From Microthrixaceae bacterium (GTDB taxonomy: Bacteria > Actinomycetota > Acidimicrobiia > Acidimicrobiales > DATDAH01), in contig JACJWK010000001.1 of assembly GCA_020637195.1 (NCBI GenBank), forward strand, positions 1-64,000: DNA of 64,000 bases, in the 5' to 3' direction. The notes under the pieces were generated by a model that had not been told where the DNA came from, did no database searches, and saw only the letters and a program-made list of their open reading frames with translations. Both the position numbers and the translations under genes were made by a program. This document shows, piece by piece, positions 26,930-34,910 of this stretch (its first letter is position 1; each line of letters opens with the position of its first letter).

Positions 26930-28060
26930 GTGACGTTCCTCGACGACCACCGCGACCCCACCGCGGCCCGGGCCGTGCTCGACGCGATCGCCGGGCTCGC
27001 CCCGGACACCCCCGTGCGCCTCATGGAGGTCTGCGGCGGGCACACCCACACGATCTACCGGCACGGGTTGGAGCAGCTCCTGCCCGCGACGGTCGGCCTC
27101 GTGCACGGACCCGGCTGCCCGGTGTGCGTCCTGCCGCTCGGCCGGGTCGACGACGCGATCGCGCTCGCCGAGCGGGAGGGGGTCGTGCTCGCGTGCTTCG
27201 GGGACCTCCTGCGCGTCCCCGGCTCGCGCGGGTCGTTGCTCGACGCCCGGGCACGTGGCGCCGACGTGCGGGTCGTGTACTCGCCGCTCGACGCCCTCGA
27301 CCTGGCGGTGGCGCGACCGGAGCGGCAGGTCGTCTTCTTCGCGGTCGGCTTCGAGACCACCGCGCCGTCGACGGCCCGCACGGTGCTGCGGGCACGCGAC
27401 GAGGGCGTCGCCAACTTCTCCGTGTTCTGCAACCACGTCACGATCGCGCCGCCGCTGCGTGCGCTGCTGGACACGCCCGATCACCAGCTCGACGGCTTCA
27501 TCGGCCCGGGGCACGTGTCGACCGTGGTGGGCACGACGGTGTACGACTTCGTGGCCCTCGAGCACGGGCTGCCCCTCGTGGTCGCCGGCTTCGAGCCGCT
27601 GGACGTGCTCACGGCCGTGGCCATGCTGCTGGCGCAGCTGCGCGAGGGCCGGTGCGAGGTCGAGAACGAGTACGAGCGGGTGGTCCGCCGTGAGGGGAAC
27701 CCCGTGGCCCTCGCCCTGCTCGACGAGGTGTTCCGCACCCGACCCGCGTTCGAGTGGCGCGGGCTCGGCACGTTGCCCGACAGCGGTCTCGCGCTGCGCC
27801 CCGAGCTCGCGGCCTTCGACGCCGAGGAGCGCTTCGGCGTTCCCGGCGCCACGGTCGCCGACCCCCGGGTGTGCCAGTGCGGCCAGGTGCTGCGGGGGGT
27901 CATCGAGCCCTGGGAGTGCAAGGTGTTCGGCACGGCCTGCACCCCCGAGACGCCCATCGGCACCTGCATGGTGTCGTCCGAGGGCGCGTGCGCCGCCTAC
28001 CACGAGTACGGACGGCTCCACCGCGACGTCGCGGTCGAGCTCGGGCGGGACCGTGCATGA
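26930..28060 (+). CDS. hypD: Hydrogenase maturation protein HypD
   Basis: 376 residues. It carries the conserved cysteines MEVCGGHTHTIYRHG, GPGCPVCVLP and the C-terminal [4Fe-4S]-binding set (CQCGQVLRG, WECKVFGTACTP). HypD with HypC is the scaffold on which the iron receives its cyanides and CO. It overlaps the hypA start by 8 nt. Length and motifs are standard. Confidence 0.96.
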   Translation: MTFLDDHRDPTAARAVLDAIAGLAPDTPVRLMEVCGGHTHTIYRHGLEQLLPATVGLVHGPGCPVCVLPLGRVDDAIALAEREGVVLACFGDLLRVPGSRGSLLDARARGADVRVVYSPLDALDLAVARPERQVVFFAVGFETTAPSTARTVLRARDEGVANFSVFCNHVTIAPPLRALLDTPDHQLDGFIGPGHVSTVVGTTVYDFVALEHGLPLVVAGFEPLDVLTAVAMLLAQLREGRCEVENEYERVVRREGNPVALALLDEVFRTRPAFEWRGLGTLPDSGLALRPELAAFDAEERFGVPGATVADPRVCQCGQVLRGVIEPWECKVFGTACTPETPIGTCMVSSEGACAAYHEYGRLHRDVAVELGRDRA

Positions 28061-28397
28061 GCTGGCGCTGTGCCGGGCGGTGGTGGCCACCGTCGACCGC
28101 CACGCCGCGGGGCGACCCGTGGTCCGGGTCCGGCTCCGGGTCGGTCGGCTGCGCCAGGTGGTGCCCGAGGCGCTCGACCTCGCGTGGCACGCCTCCACCA
28201 CGGGGACCGCGCTGGCCGGCGCCGCGCTCGAGGTCGAGACGGTGCCGGCCGAGGTGCGCTGCGCCGACTGCGCCGCGTGCACGGTGCTCGAGTGGCCCGT
28301 GCCCGTCTGCGGCGCCTGCGGTTCGCACGGCGTCGAGGTGGTGGCCGGCGAGGAGCTGCTGGTGACGTCGATCGACGTGCGCGAGGGCGCGGCCTGA
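28053..28397 (+). CDS. hypA: Nickel-delivery protein HypA
   Basis: 114 residues starting GTG-His-Glu, giving the MHE nickel-binding N-terminus of HypA, and two zinc-binding pairs CADCAAC and CGAC near the C-terminus. It inserts nickel into the hydrogenase large subunit together with HypB. I placed the start at GTG 28053, inside the end of hypD (8-nt overlap), because it is the only one that gives MHELALCR. Confidence 0.95.
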   Translation: MHELALCRAVVATVDRHAAGRPVVRVRLRVGRLRQVVPEALDLAWHASTTGTALAGAALEVETVPAEVRCADCAACTVLEWPVPVCGACGSHGVEVVAGEELLVTSIDVREGAA

Positions 28398-28398
28398 C

Positions 28399-29163
28399 AT
28401 GGGGCGGTTCCACCGTCACGACGACGGCACCGTGCACGACCACGCCCATGGCGGCCGTCACGACCACCAGGGCTACGGCGCGGACGCGACCGTGCGGGTG
28501 GAGGTGCTCGAGGAGCTGTTCGCCGAGAACGACCGCGTCGCCGCCGCGAACCGGGCCGCGTTCGCCGGGGCGGGGGTCCGGGTGGTGAACCTGATGTCGT
28601 CGCCGGGGGCAGGCAAGACCACGCTGCTCGAGCGATCGCTCGAGCTGCTCGCGGGCCGGTGCCGGGTCGGCGTGCTCGAGGGCGACATCGCCACCAGCCT
28701 CGACGCCGAGCGCCTCGGTGGCCGGGCCGCGGCGGTGTCGCTGGTGAACACCTCCGACGGGTTCGGTGCCGAGTGCCACCTCGACGCGGTCATGGTCCGG
28801 TCCGGCCTGGCCCGTCTGCCGCTCGACGACCTCGACCTCGTGGTGATCGAGAACGTCGGGAACCTCGTGTGCCCGGCCGAGTTCGACGTCGGCGAGGAGG
28901 CGAAGGCGATGGTGTACTCGCCGACCGAGGGCGAGGAGAAGCCCCTGAAGTACCCCCTGATGTTCCGCGCCGTGGACGTCGTGGTGGTGAACAAGGTCGA
29001 TCTGCTCCCACACCTCGACGTCGACCTCGACCGGTTCCTCGCCAACCTCCACGCCGTCAACCCGGCGGCGCGGGTCTTCCCGGTGAGCGCCCGGACGGGG
29101 GAGGGGGTGGCGGACTGGTGCGACTGGCTCGTCGGGGGCGACGACCCCGACGCCGCCCTATGA
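28399..29163 (+). CDS. hypB: Nickel-incorporation GTPase HypB
   Basis: 254 residues. A short histidine-rich N-terminus (eight His among the first 23 residues, HRHDDGTVHDHAHGG) can store nickel. The SIMIBI GTPase part has the P-loop MSSPGAGKTTLLE, GDIATSLDAERL, NTSDGFGAECHLDA and VVNKVDLLPH. Complete. It ends the hyp string; the following gene has its own promoter-like TATGAT overlapping the hypB stop. Confidence 0.96.
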   Translation: MGRFHRHDDGTVHDHAHGGRHDHQGYGADATVRVEVLEELFAENDRVAAANRAAFAGAGVRVVNLMSSPGAGKTTLLERSLELLAGRCRVGVLEGDIATSLDAERLGGRAAAVSLVNTSDGFGAECHLDAVMVRSGLARLPLDDLDLVVIENVGNLVCPAEFDVGEEAKAMVYSPTEGEEKPLKYPLMFRAVDVVVVNKVDLLPHLDVDLDRFLANLHAVNPAARVFPVSARTGEGVADWCDWLVGGDDPDAAL

Positions 29164-29164
29164 T
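29159..29164 (+). promoter_or_regulatory. -10-like TATGAT overlapping the hypB stop
   Basis: TATGAT spans the last hypB codon and stop. It would start a transcript with a leader of roughly 65 nt for the next gene, which has a GAAAGGA Shine-Dalgarno before its ATG. Confidence 0.4.
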
Positions 29165-29204
29165 CTGGCATTCTGACTGACAGTTTCTCGGGTGGACCCG
29201 CCGA

Positions 29205-29221
29205 CGGTCCCGCCGGGACCG
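29205..29221. repeat. Short perfect hairpin in the hypB downstream gap
   Basis: CGGTCCC (29205-29211) and GGGACCG (29215-29221) form a 7-bp stem with a 3-nt loop, ending 14 nt before the next ATG and close to its ribosome site. It could be an attenuating leader structure or a weak end for the hyp transcript. Confidence 0.4.
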
Positions 29222-29235
29222 CGAAAGGACGAGCC

Positions 29236-30057
29236 ATGGCGGTCAACCCCGACCTCACCATCCGCTACGCGACCGTCGATCTCGACTACGAGCGGCGTCT
29301 CGCGGACACCGATCCCGCCGACGACGGACCGGTCTGGATGGTGAACCTGATGAAGTACCGGCCCCTGGCCGAGTACGCCGACGGCCGTGAGACCACGTTG
29401 TCGGGAGAGGAGGCCGACGACCGGTACGCGCCCTTCGAGGCCTTCGCCGAGGTGGGGGCCGAGCTCGTCTACCTCGCCGGCGTCGAGCGCCAGCTGCTCG
29501 GCGACGAGCCGGCCTGGGACCGGGTGGCGGTCGTCAAGTACCCGAACGGCCGGGCGTTCGTGGAGATGACCCATCGACCGTCCTTCGTGGCCAAGCACCC
29601 GCACAAGGACGCCGGCATGGAGCGCACGATCGTGGTCGGGGGGCGGCCCCGGCCGGTGCCGCCGCTCCCCGACGGCGCCCCGTCGTGGTCCGACGTCGCC
29701 CACCCGCCGACCGAGGTCGACCCGCCCGTGACGATCCTGCACCTGCTGCGCTACGCCGACGGCGCGTCGGGGCGCTCGTCGATGGAGGCCTACCAGGACG
29801 CGGCCGGTGCGGTGGCGGTGCCCCACGGCGTCCGCATCACCGGGTGGCTGGACGTCGAGGGCACCATCCTCGGCGACGGCCGCCGGTGGGACGAGGTCCG
29901 CTTCAACACCTTCCCCAGTGAGGCGGCGTTCCTCGCGGTCGCCCTCGACCCCGAGCGGTCGGCGGCGCAGGCGGCGCACCGGGTGCCGGCGCTGGCCGAC
30001 ACGTACTCGCTCGTGCTGCGTCCCCTCCTCGACCGCCTCGAGGAGTCGTTCGCCTAG
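29236..30057 (+). CDS. Protein with tandem EthD/DUF1330-like ferredoxin folds
   Basis: 273 residues with no signal peptide. Two related halves are visible: WMVNLMKYRPLAEYADG in the first and ILHLLRYADGASGRSS in the second. Each begins with the beta strand plus KY/RY typical of DUF1330/EthD-type dimeric alpha-beta barrel proteins, and each ends with an F-x-T-F or YPNGRAF-like strand. Function unknown. Some relatives are small monooxygenase-like enzymes, but no catalytic residue can be named. A GAAAGGA ribosome site precedes the ATG. Confidence 0.7.
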   Translation: MAVNPDLTIRYATVDLDYERRLADTDPADDGPVWMVNLMKYRPLAEYADGRETTLSGEEADDRYAPFEAFAEVGAELVYLAGVERQLLGDEPAWDRVAVVKYPNGRAFVEMTHRPSFVAKHPHKDAGMERTIVVGGRPRPVPPLPDGAPSWSDVAHPPTEVDPPVTILHLLRYADGASGRSSMEAYQDAAGAVAVPHGVRITGWLDVEGTILGDGRRWDEVRFNTFPSEAAFLAVALDPERSAAQAAHRVPALADTYSLVLRPLLDRLEESFA

Positions 30058-30108
30058 GACGCGCCCGTCCGGTGGGGCCTCAGCCGCCCGCCGGGGGACG
30101 GGCGCGTC
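30058..30108. terminator. Strong bidirectional terminator hairpin
   Basis: GACGCGCCCGTCC (30058-30070) and GGACGGGCGCGTC (30096-30108) are perfect 13-bp inverted repeats with a 25-nt loop, filling the gap between two converging genes. No T-tract, as is usual in very G+C-rich actinomycetes. Confidence 0.75.
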
Positions 30109-30616
30109 ACGGGCCCGGCACGGGGACGATGCGGTGGTCCACGAGGGTGCCCTCCTCGACCGTCAAGAGCCCGTAGGAGCGGAACGGGGCCCGTCGCCGC
30201 TCGGTGCTCGAGCCCGGGTTGAACAGCCGCTGGCCGTCGTCGCCGGGCTGGTCGAGGGGAAGGTGCGAGTGGCCGAACACGACCACGTCCGCGTCGGGGA
30301 ACCGGCGGCGCATCCGCGGCCCTCGGCCCCGGGCGGGGCCGGCATCGTGCACCAGGGCGATCGTGCACCCGTCGAGGTCGACCCGGTCCTCCACCGGCAG
30401 CCGGTGCTCGAGCCCGGCGTCGTTGTTGCCCAGGACCGCCCGGAGGGGGGCGCGGGCGGCCAGGTCGTCGAGCAGCGAGCCCGTCACCACGTCGCCGGCG
30501 TGGAGGATGAGGTGGGCCCGGTCGGCGGCGTCCCACACCTCGGCGGGAAGGTCCCGCCGGCGGTCCGCCCGGACGTGGGTGTCGGCCAGGACCAGCACCT
30601 CCACGGGGTGGCTCAC
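30107..30616 (-). CDS. YfcE/MJ0936-type metallophosphoesterase
   Basis: 169 residues. Calcineurin-like metal-binding motifs are in order: VLADTHV (D-x-H), LHAGDVV (GD), LGNNDAG (GNxD), LVHD and FGHSHLP (GHSH). Predicted phosphodiesterase. It is read as a pair with the carbonic anhydrase: its GTG overlaps that gene's TGA by 4 nt. Confidence 0.9.
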   Translation of the reverse strand: MSHPVEVLVLADTHVRADRRRDLPAEVWDAADRAHLILHAGDVVTGSLLDDLAARAPLRAVLGNNDAGLEHRLPVEDRVDLDGCTIALVHDAGPARGRGPRMRRRFPDADVVVFGHSHLPLDQPGDDGQRLFNPGSSTERRRAPFRSYGLLTVEEGTLVDHRIVPVPGP

Positions 30617-31098
30617 ACGGCGCTCAGGGCGCCGCTGCGCACGTCGAAGAGGAACCCGCCGACCTCGAGGTCGTCGGGCAGGAGGGGGCAGTCGTGGATG
30701 CGCTCCAGGTCGTGCGCGAGGGTGGCGAGCTGGTCCGAGCTCGCCAGGAACTGCCACGCGGAGGCGTCGGCGTGGCGCAGCTCGCCGATGGTGTCGCGCA
30801 GCTCGTCGTCGGTCTTGCCGACCATCGCGCAGTCGGTGTGCTGCACCACGCAGACCCGCCGCACGTCGAGCAGGTTCGCGGCGAGCACGAGCGATCGCAG
30901 GGCGTCGTCGGTGACCCGGGCGCCGGCGTTGCGGATGATCTTGGCGTCGCCGGGCACGAGCCCCAGCATGGCCAGCGGGTCGATCCGCGAGTCGATGCAG
31001 GTGACGACCGCCAGCTCCCGCTTGGCCCGGCCCGCCACGCCCGAGTCGTGGAACTCCCGCTGGTACCGCTGGTTGGCCTCGAGCAGATCGTCGAACAT
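30613..31098 (-). CDS. Beta-class carbonic anhydrase
   Basis: 161 residues. Zinc ligands are visible as Cys in VTCIDSRID (CxDxR), and His and Cys in QHTDCAM (HxxC). RNAGARVTDDALRSL is the usual substrate-side motif. It interconverts CO2 and bicarbonate in the cytosol and may supply bicarbonate for carboxylation or for carbamoyl phosphate. TAGGGT seven nt before the ATG indicates a leaderless transcript, and a 16-bp palindrome lies a little further upstream. Confidence 0.92.
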   Translation of the reverse strand: MFDDLLEANQRYQREFHDSGVAGRAKRELAVVTCIDSRIDPLAMLGLVPGDAKIIRNAGARVTDDALRSLVLAANLLDVRRVCVVQHTDCAMVGKTDDELRDTIGELRHADASAWQFLASSDQLATLAHDLERIHDCPLLPDDLEVGGFLFDVRSGALSAV

Positions 31099-31105
31099 GG
31101 TGCCG

Positions 31106-31111
31106 ACCCTA
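31106..31111 (-). promoter_or_regulatory. -10 element TAGGGT of the carbonic anhydrase gene
   Basis: On the minus strand TAGGGT is followed by 7 nt and ATG 31098, one of the clearest examples of the leaderless arrangement. Confidence 0.6.
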
Positions 31112-31124
31112 ACGGGGCGGCGAT

Positions 31125-31140
31125 GTGACTCACGAGTCAC
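31125..31140. promoter_or_regulatory. 16-bp perfect palindrome upstream of carbonic anhydrase
   Basis: GTGACTC-AC-GAGTCAC is a perfect inverted repeat. It lies 14 bases behind the carbonic anhydrase -10 and overlaps the stop of the upstream gene. The position suits an operator or a short terminator. Confidence 0.45.
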
Positions 31141-33062
31141 ACTTCGTTGATCCAGCCGGTGACGGGCGTCGGGGCGGTGCTCGTCCCCCCGAAGTACAGC
31201 CCCGACGCCCACTTGAGCGACGCCGTCGAGCCGCCGGCGCACTGACGGGGCAGGGTCACCGACGCGGACCGGCTCCCCGGGCCCGCCACGCGGAACTCGT
31301 AGCGCTGGCGGTCGGTCGAGATGCCCAGGTCGAACCAGAGCGGGACCGGGTCGTCCAACTGCGCCTGGGTGAGCGTGACGAGGGGCTGGGGCGGCGTGAG
31401 GTGGGTGCCGGCGTTGTTGGCGTAGGCGGTGATCTCCAGGCGGCGGGGCTCGAGGTCGGTGCGCCACCGCCAGGCGAACATCCAGCCGTTCTGCGAGAGG
31501 TCGATCGACCCGCAGTCGGACAGGCCCGGCAGCTTGTTCCAGTCGAACTGGTCCTCGGGCTGGGTGGGGTCGGTCAGGACGTAGGCCGCGGAGGCGTCGA
31601 AGAGGAAGTGGTAGCGGCGCCCCGCGACCGTGGTGAAGGCCGCGAGCGGGTTGGTGGCCGTGGCGCCACGGGTGACGCTGGCGCTGTGGGCGCCCGCGGC
31701 GACCTGGTAGCGGGACCATCCCGGCCCGGCGAGGGGGACGGGGACGGCGGGCAGGCAGACCTCGGGAGCGCCCGGGTCGCCGCACCGTGGAGCGTCCAGC
31801 GAGGCGTCCACGGTGGTCCGCGCTCCCGCCGTGACGCCGTGACCGGTCGCGCCCGCGTAGTCGGGGCTGTCCCCGGAGTACTCGACCGCCCGCCCGCCGT
31901 CGGCGTCGAGGTACGCGGTCCGGTACGTGCCGGGGGCGAGGCCGGCGAACGTGTAGGCGCCGTCGGGACCGGCCGTGGTGGCCCGCACCGAGCGCGGGCC
32001 GATGGCGAGCACCCAGGTGCCGGGCAGCGGGTCGGCGCTCTCGTCCTCGCGCACCGCGCCCGTGAGCGTGCCCGTCGTCGGCGGCAGGTCCTCGTCGACG
32101 GCGAGCTCCCGCGGGACGTCCACCGGGGTGGCCGCCGCGAGCTCGTGGGCGGCGCGGTCCGCGTGCCACTCGGGGGCGTGGCGGCCGGTGGGGTCGATGG
32201 CCTCGACGACGTAGCGCCCCGCGGGGAGGGCCAGCTCGTAGGCACCGTCGGCGGCCGTCGTCGTGCCCGCCACGAGGGCGAAGGTGGCGGCGTCGAGCGC
32301 GACCACCCAGGCGCCCGGGAGCGCCGACCCGCTGCCGGTCTCGGTGATGCGGCCGGCCAGCGCCGTCGTGGCGGGCGGCGCCGCGGCGGCCCGCTCGGCG
32401 AGCCCGACCGTGATCGAGGCGGTGGCCCCGGCGGCCACCACGACGGGCGACGCGCCGACGGGCCCCGGCTGGTCGTCGTGGAACTCGGGGTGGTGGGCGC
32501 CGGCGGGGTCGAGCACCACGATCAGGTGCGGTCCCGGGGGCAGCCCGTCGACGCGGAACCGCCCCTCGTCGTCGGTGGCCACGCCCGCCTCGAGCGCGGC
32601 GGTCGCCCCGGAGAGCACGGCCACCCACGCGCCGGCGATCGGGCCGGCGCCGCCGTCGCTCGTGACGGTGCCCGCCAGCGAGCCGGTGGTGGGCACGAGC
32701 GTCGGATCGACCTCGGTGGTGCCGGTGCCGGTGCTGACGGGGTCGGGCGCGCCGGAGAAGCCCGGCGCGTGCTCGCCGGCGGGGTCGAGCAGGTACAGCA
32801 GGTACGTGGACGCCGGCAGCCCCGCGACCGCGAACGTGCCGTCGGGGCCCGCCACGGTCGCGCCCGCGACCCCCAGGTCGTCGACCCGCAGCACCGCGAC
32901 GTGCGCGCCCGGGACCGGGAGCCCGGTGATCGCGTCCCGTGCGGTCCCGGTGAGCAGCGGCTCGCCGTCCGCCCGGGCCGTGGCCGTGGTGGCCGCCGCG
33001 AGCGCGAGGACCGCGCCGAGCACGACGGCGCGCCGCCAGGCCCTCCCCACCGTTCCCGCCAT
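31137..33062 (-). CDS. Secreted protein with four carboxypeptidase-regulatory-like repeats
   Basis: 641 residues. An N-terminal Sec signal (RRAVVLGAVLALAAATTATA) is followed by four repeats of about 90-100 residues, each opening with a strand like LTGTARDAITGLPVPGAHV or LAGRITETGSGSALPGAWV and closing with a D-P/A-x-G-x-H/R-A-P/V-E/G-F/W/Y block (DPAGEHAPGF, DPAGAHHPEF, DPTGRHAPEW, DADGGRAVEY). The last 200 residues form a different, unrecognised beta-rich domain with Cys pairs. Probably an extracellular or cell-surface carbohydrate- or adhesion-type protein; no enzyme motif. No C-terminal anchor seen. GATGAT lies 6 nt before ATG 33062. Confidence 0.75.
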   Translation of the reverse strand: MAGTVGRAWRRAVVLGAVLALAAATTATARADGEPLLTGTARDAITGLPVPGAHVAVLRVDDLGVAGATVAGPDGTFAVAGLPASTYLLYLLDPAGEHAPGFSGAPDPVSTGTGTTEVDPTLVPTTGSLAGTVTSDGGAGPIAGAWVAVLSGATAALEAGVATDDEGRFRVDGLPPGPHLIVVLDPAGAHHPEFHDDQPGPVGASPVVVAAGATASITVGLAERAAAAPPATTALAGRITETGSGSALPGAWVVALDAATFALVAGTTTAADGAYELALPAGRYVVEAIDPTGRHAPEWHADRAAHELAAATPVDVPRELAVDEDLPPTTGTLTGAVREDESADPLPGTWVLAIGPRSVRATTAGPDGAYTFAGLAPGTYRTAYLDADGGRAVEYSGDSPDYAGATGHGVTAGARTTVDASLDAPRCGDPGAPEVCLPAVPVPLAGPGWSRYQVAAGAHSASVTRGATATNPLAAFTTVAGRRYHFLFDASAAYVLTDPTQPEDQFDWNKLPGLSDCGSIDLSQNGWMFAWRWRTDLEPRRLEITAYANNAGTHLTPPQPLVTLTQAQLDDPVPLWFDLGISTDRQRYEFRVAGPGSRSASVTLPRQCAGGSTASLKWASGLYFGGTSTAPTPVTGWINEV

Positions 33063-33107
33063 CGGCCGATCATCGCAGACCCGCCCCGGCGGCGCCCACG
33101 CCCGTCC

Positions 33108-33113
33108 TACGCT
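33108..33113 (+). promoter_or_regulatory. -10 element TACGCT before the cupin gene
   Basis: TACGCT is followed by 7 nt and ATG 33121, with no room for a leader. Confidence 0.55.
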
Positions 33114-33120
33114 CCCGAGG

Positions 33121-33534
33121 ATGACCGAGCACCCCGCCGACGCGATCATCGAGCGCCTCGGGCTGTCGCCCCACCCCGAGGGCGGGTGGTTCCGGGAGAC
33201 CTGGCGCGACCCCGACCGGGAAGGGCGCCGCGGGAGCGGGACGGCCATCTACTTCCTGCTGCGGGCGGGGGAGCGCTCGCACTGGCACCGCGTGGACGCC
33301 GTCGAGGCGTGGCACCACTACGCCGGCGACCCCCTCGAGCTCCACGTCCACCCCGACCCGCCCGTCGTTTTGGGGACGGACCTGGCTGCCGGGCAGGTGC
33401 CGCAGGCGTTCGTTCCCGCGGGGGCCTGGCAGGCGGCCCGCAGCCTCGGTGACTACACGCTCGTCGGGTGCACCGTGTCGCCGGCGTTCCGCTTCGACGG
33501 CTTCGAGCTGGCGCCGCCGGGTTGGTCGCCGTGA
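33121..33534 (+). CDS. DUF985-type cupin
   Basis: 137 residues matching the YML079w/DUF985 cupin family: IIERLGLSPHPEGGWFRETW, the AIYFLLRAGERSHWHRVDA strand pair with ligand-type His, LHVHPD, and FVPAGAWQAARS near the end. Members resemble sugar epimerases and isomerases in fold, but their reaction is not established. Divergent from the secreted repeat protein, with 58 bp between starts. Confidence 0.88.
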   Translation: MTEHPADAIIERLGLSPHPEGGWFRETWRDPDREGRRGSGTAIYFLLRAGERSHWHRVDAVEAWHHYAGDPLELHVHPDPPVVLGTDLAAGQVPQAFVPAGAWQAARSLGDYTLVGCTVSPAFRFDGFELAPPGWSP

Positions 33535-33548
33535 ACCTGCCCAGCGCG

Positions 33549-33616
33549 TAGCGTGCGGGCCGCCCGGACGGCGGGGCGGTCCCGGCCCGGCGAGCGACGA
33601 CGAGCGACGAGCGACG
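33549..33616 (+). repeat. Leader region with a 10-bp tandem repeat
   Basis: TAGCGT at 33549-33554 is a possible -10 with a leader of about 65 nt. Within it CGAGCGACGA occurs twice in tandem (33591-33600, 33601-33610), followed by a partial copy. A GGGAG ribosome site follows before the ATG at 33627. No other function is visible. Confidence 0.35.
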
Positions 33617-33626
33617 GGAGACGGCG

Positions 33627-34859
33627 ATGGCAGGGATCGTGGTGCTGGGCGGGGCCGGCGGCGTCGGGCGGGTGGCCACCGAGGCCCTCGCCCACGTGGA
33701 CGAGCTCGACGAGGTGGTGGTGGCCGACCTGCGCCCCTACGAGGTGGCACAGGTGGTCGACGGGCTCGACGACCCCCGCTTCCGCGCCGCCACGGTGGAC
33801 GTCACCGACCCCACCGCGTTGGGCGACCTCTTCGCGGGCGCCGACGTCGTGCTCAACTGCGTCGGCCCCTTCTACCGGTTCGGGCCGCCCACGCTGTCGG
33901 CCGCCGTCGCCGCCGGCGTGGGCTACGTCGACATCTGCGACGACCTGTCCGCCACCCGGGCGATGCTCGAGCTCGACGGGGCGGCCCGCGACGCCGGCGT
34001 CGTGGCGCTGGTGGGCATGGGCAACTCGCCCGGGCTGGCCAACATCTTCGTGAAGCTGTGCGCCGAGCAGCTGCTCGACGAGGTCACGGGCGCCGACATC
34101 ATGCACATCCACGGGGGTGAGCCCGACGAGGGCCCGGCGGTCATCAAGCACCGGGTGCACGCCATGGTGAACGACGTTCCGCTCTACGTGGACGGTGGCT
34201 TCGTGAACGTCCGCCAGCTGGGGGAGGACGGCGCCGCCTTCGTGCGCGAGGAGGACTTCCCCGGGCTCGGTCGGTACCCGGTCTTCCCGTACCCGCACCC
34301 CGAGACCATCACGTTGCCCACCACCTTCCCGACCCTGCGGCGGGCGACGAACCTCGGCGTGGTGTTCCCCCTGCCGTACTTCACGATGACCCAGGACCTC
34401 GTGCGGGCGGGCATGGGCGCCGAGGAGCCTCTCGACGTGCTCGGCCACGAGGTGGCGCCGATCGACGTGATGGTGGCCCTGCTGCGCCACGAGCGCCCCC
34501 GCCTGCTGGCGGAGGCGGGCGTGACCGGGCCGGCCGGCGCCCTGCGGGTCGTGGTCGAGGGCCGCAAGGACGGGGCCGACCACCGCTACGTGTGCACGCT
34601 CGCCTCGTCGGACCAGGGGGCGGGGGAGGGCACCGGCATCCCCGCGGCCCTCGGCGCGGTGCTGCACCGGCGCGGTGCCCTCGAGGGCGGCCCGGGCGTC
34701 CACGCCCCCGAGGCGATCGTCCCCGTCGACCCCCTCCTCGCCCTCGCCGGCGAGGTCGTCGGCGCGATGGGGATCGGCGGTGGCCAGGGCATGCCCCTCG
34801 TCATCGAGCACATCGGCCCCGACGGCGCGGTCGAGACCCTGCCGATGAACCTCGGGTGA
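33627..34859 (+). CDS. Saccharopine-dehydrogenase-like oxidoreductase
   Basis: 410 residues. The N-terminal Rossmann fold has the dinucleotide loop VVLGGAGGVGRVATEAL, then VLNCVGPFYRFG and YVDICDD, all characteristic of the saccharopine dehydrogenase/carboxynorspermidine dehydrogenase superfamily. GMGNSPGLANI and GIGGGQGMP are further family features. An NAD(P)-linked amino-acid-type reductase is likely, substrate unknown. Neighbour of the Pat-like acetyltransferase, which starts 51 bases later with its own promoter. Confidence 0.82.
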   Translation: MAGIVVLGGAGGVGRVATEALAHVDELDEVVVADLRPYEVAQVVDGLDDPRFRAATVDVTDPTALGDLFAGADVVLNCVGPFYRFGPPTLSAAVAAGVGYVDICDDLSATRAMLELDGAARDAGVVALVGMGNSPGLANIFVKLCAEQLLDEVTGADIMHIHGGEPDEGPAVIKHRVHAMVNDVPLYVDGGFVNVRQLGEDGAAFVREEDFPGLGRYPVFPYPHPETITLPTTFPTLRRATNLGVVFPLPYFTMTQDLVRAGMGAEEPLDVLGHEVAPIDVMVALLRHERPRLLAEAGVTGPAGALRVVVEGRKDGADHRYVCTLASSDQGAGEGTGIPAALGAVLHRRGALEGGPGVHAPEAIVPVDPLLALAGEVVGAMGIGGGQGMPLVIEHIGPDGAVETLPMNLG

Positions 34860-34898
34860 ACGCCCGCCGGCGGCGTCGGCGCCGCCGGATGCCACCGT

Positions 34899-34904
34899 TA
34901 GGGT
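34899..34904 (+). promoter_or_regulatory. -10 element TAGGGT before the Pat-like gene
   Basis: TAGGGT is followed by 6 nt and GTG 34911. Confidence 0.55.
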
Positions 34905-34910
34905 GCCCGC

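Noticed and set aside
33591..33616. CGAGCGACGA tandem repeat as a possible regulatory or CRISPR-like array
   Set aside because: Only two full copies, no spacers, inside a short leader; best seen as a small slippage repeat.
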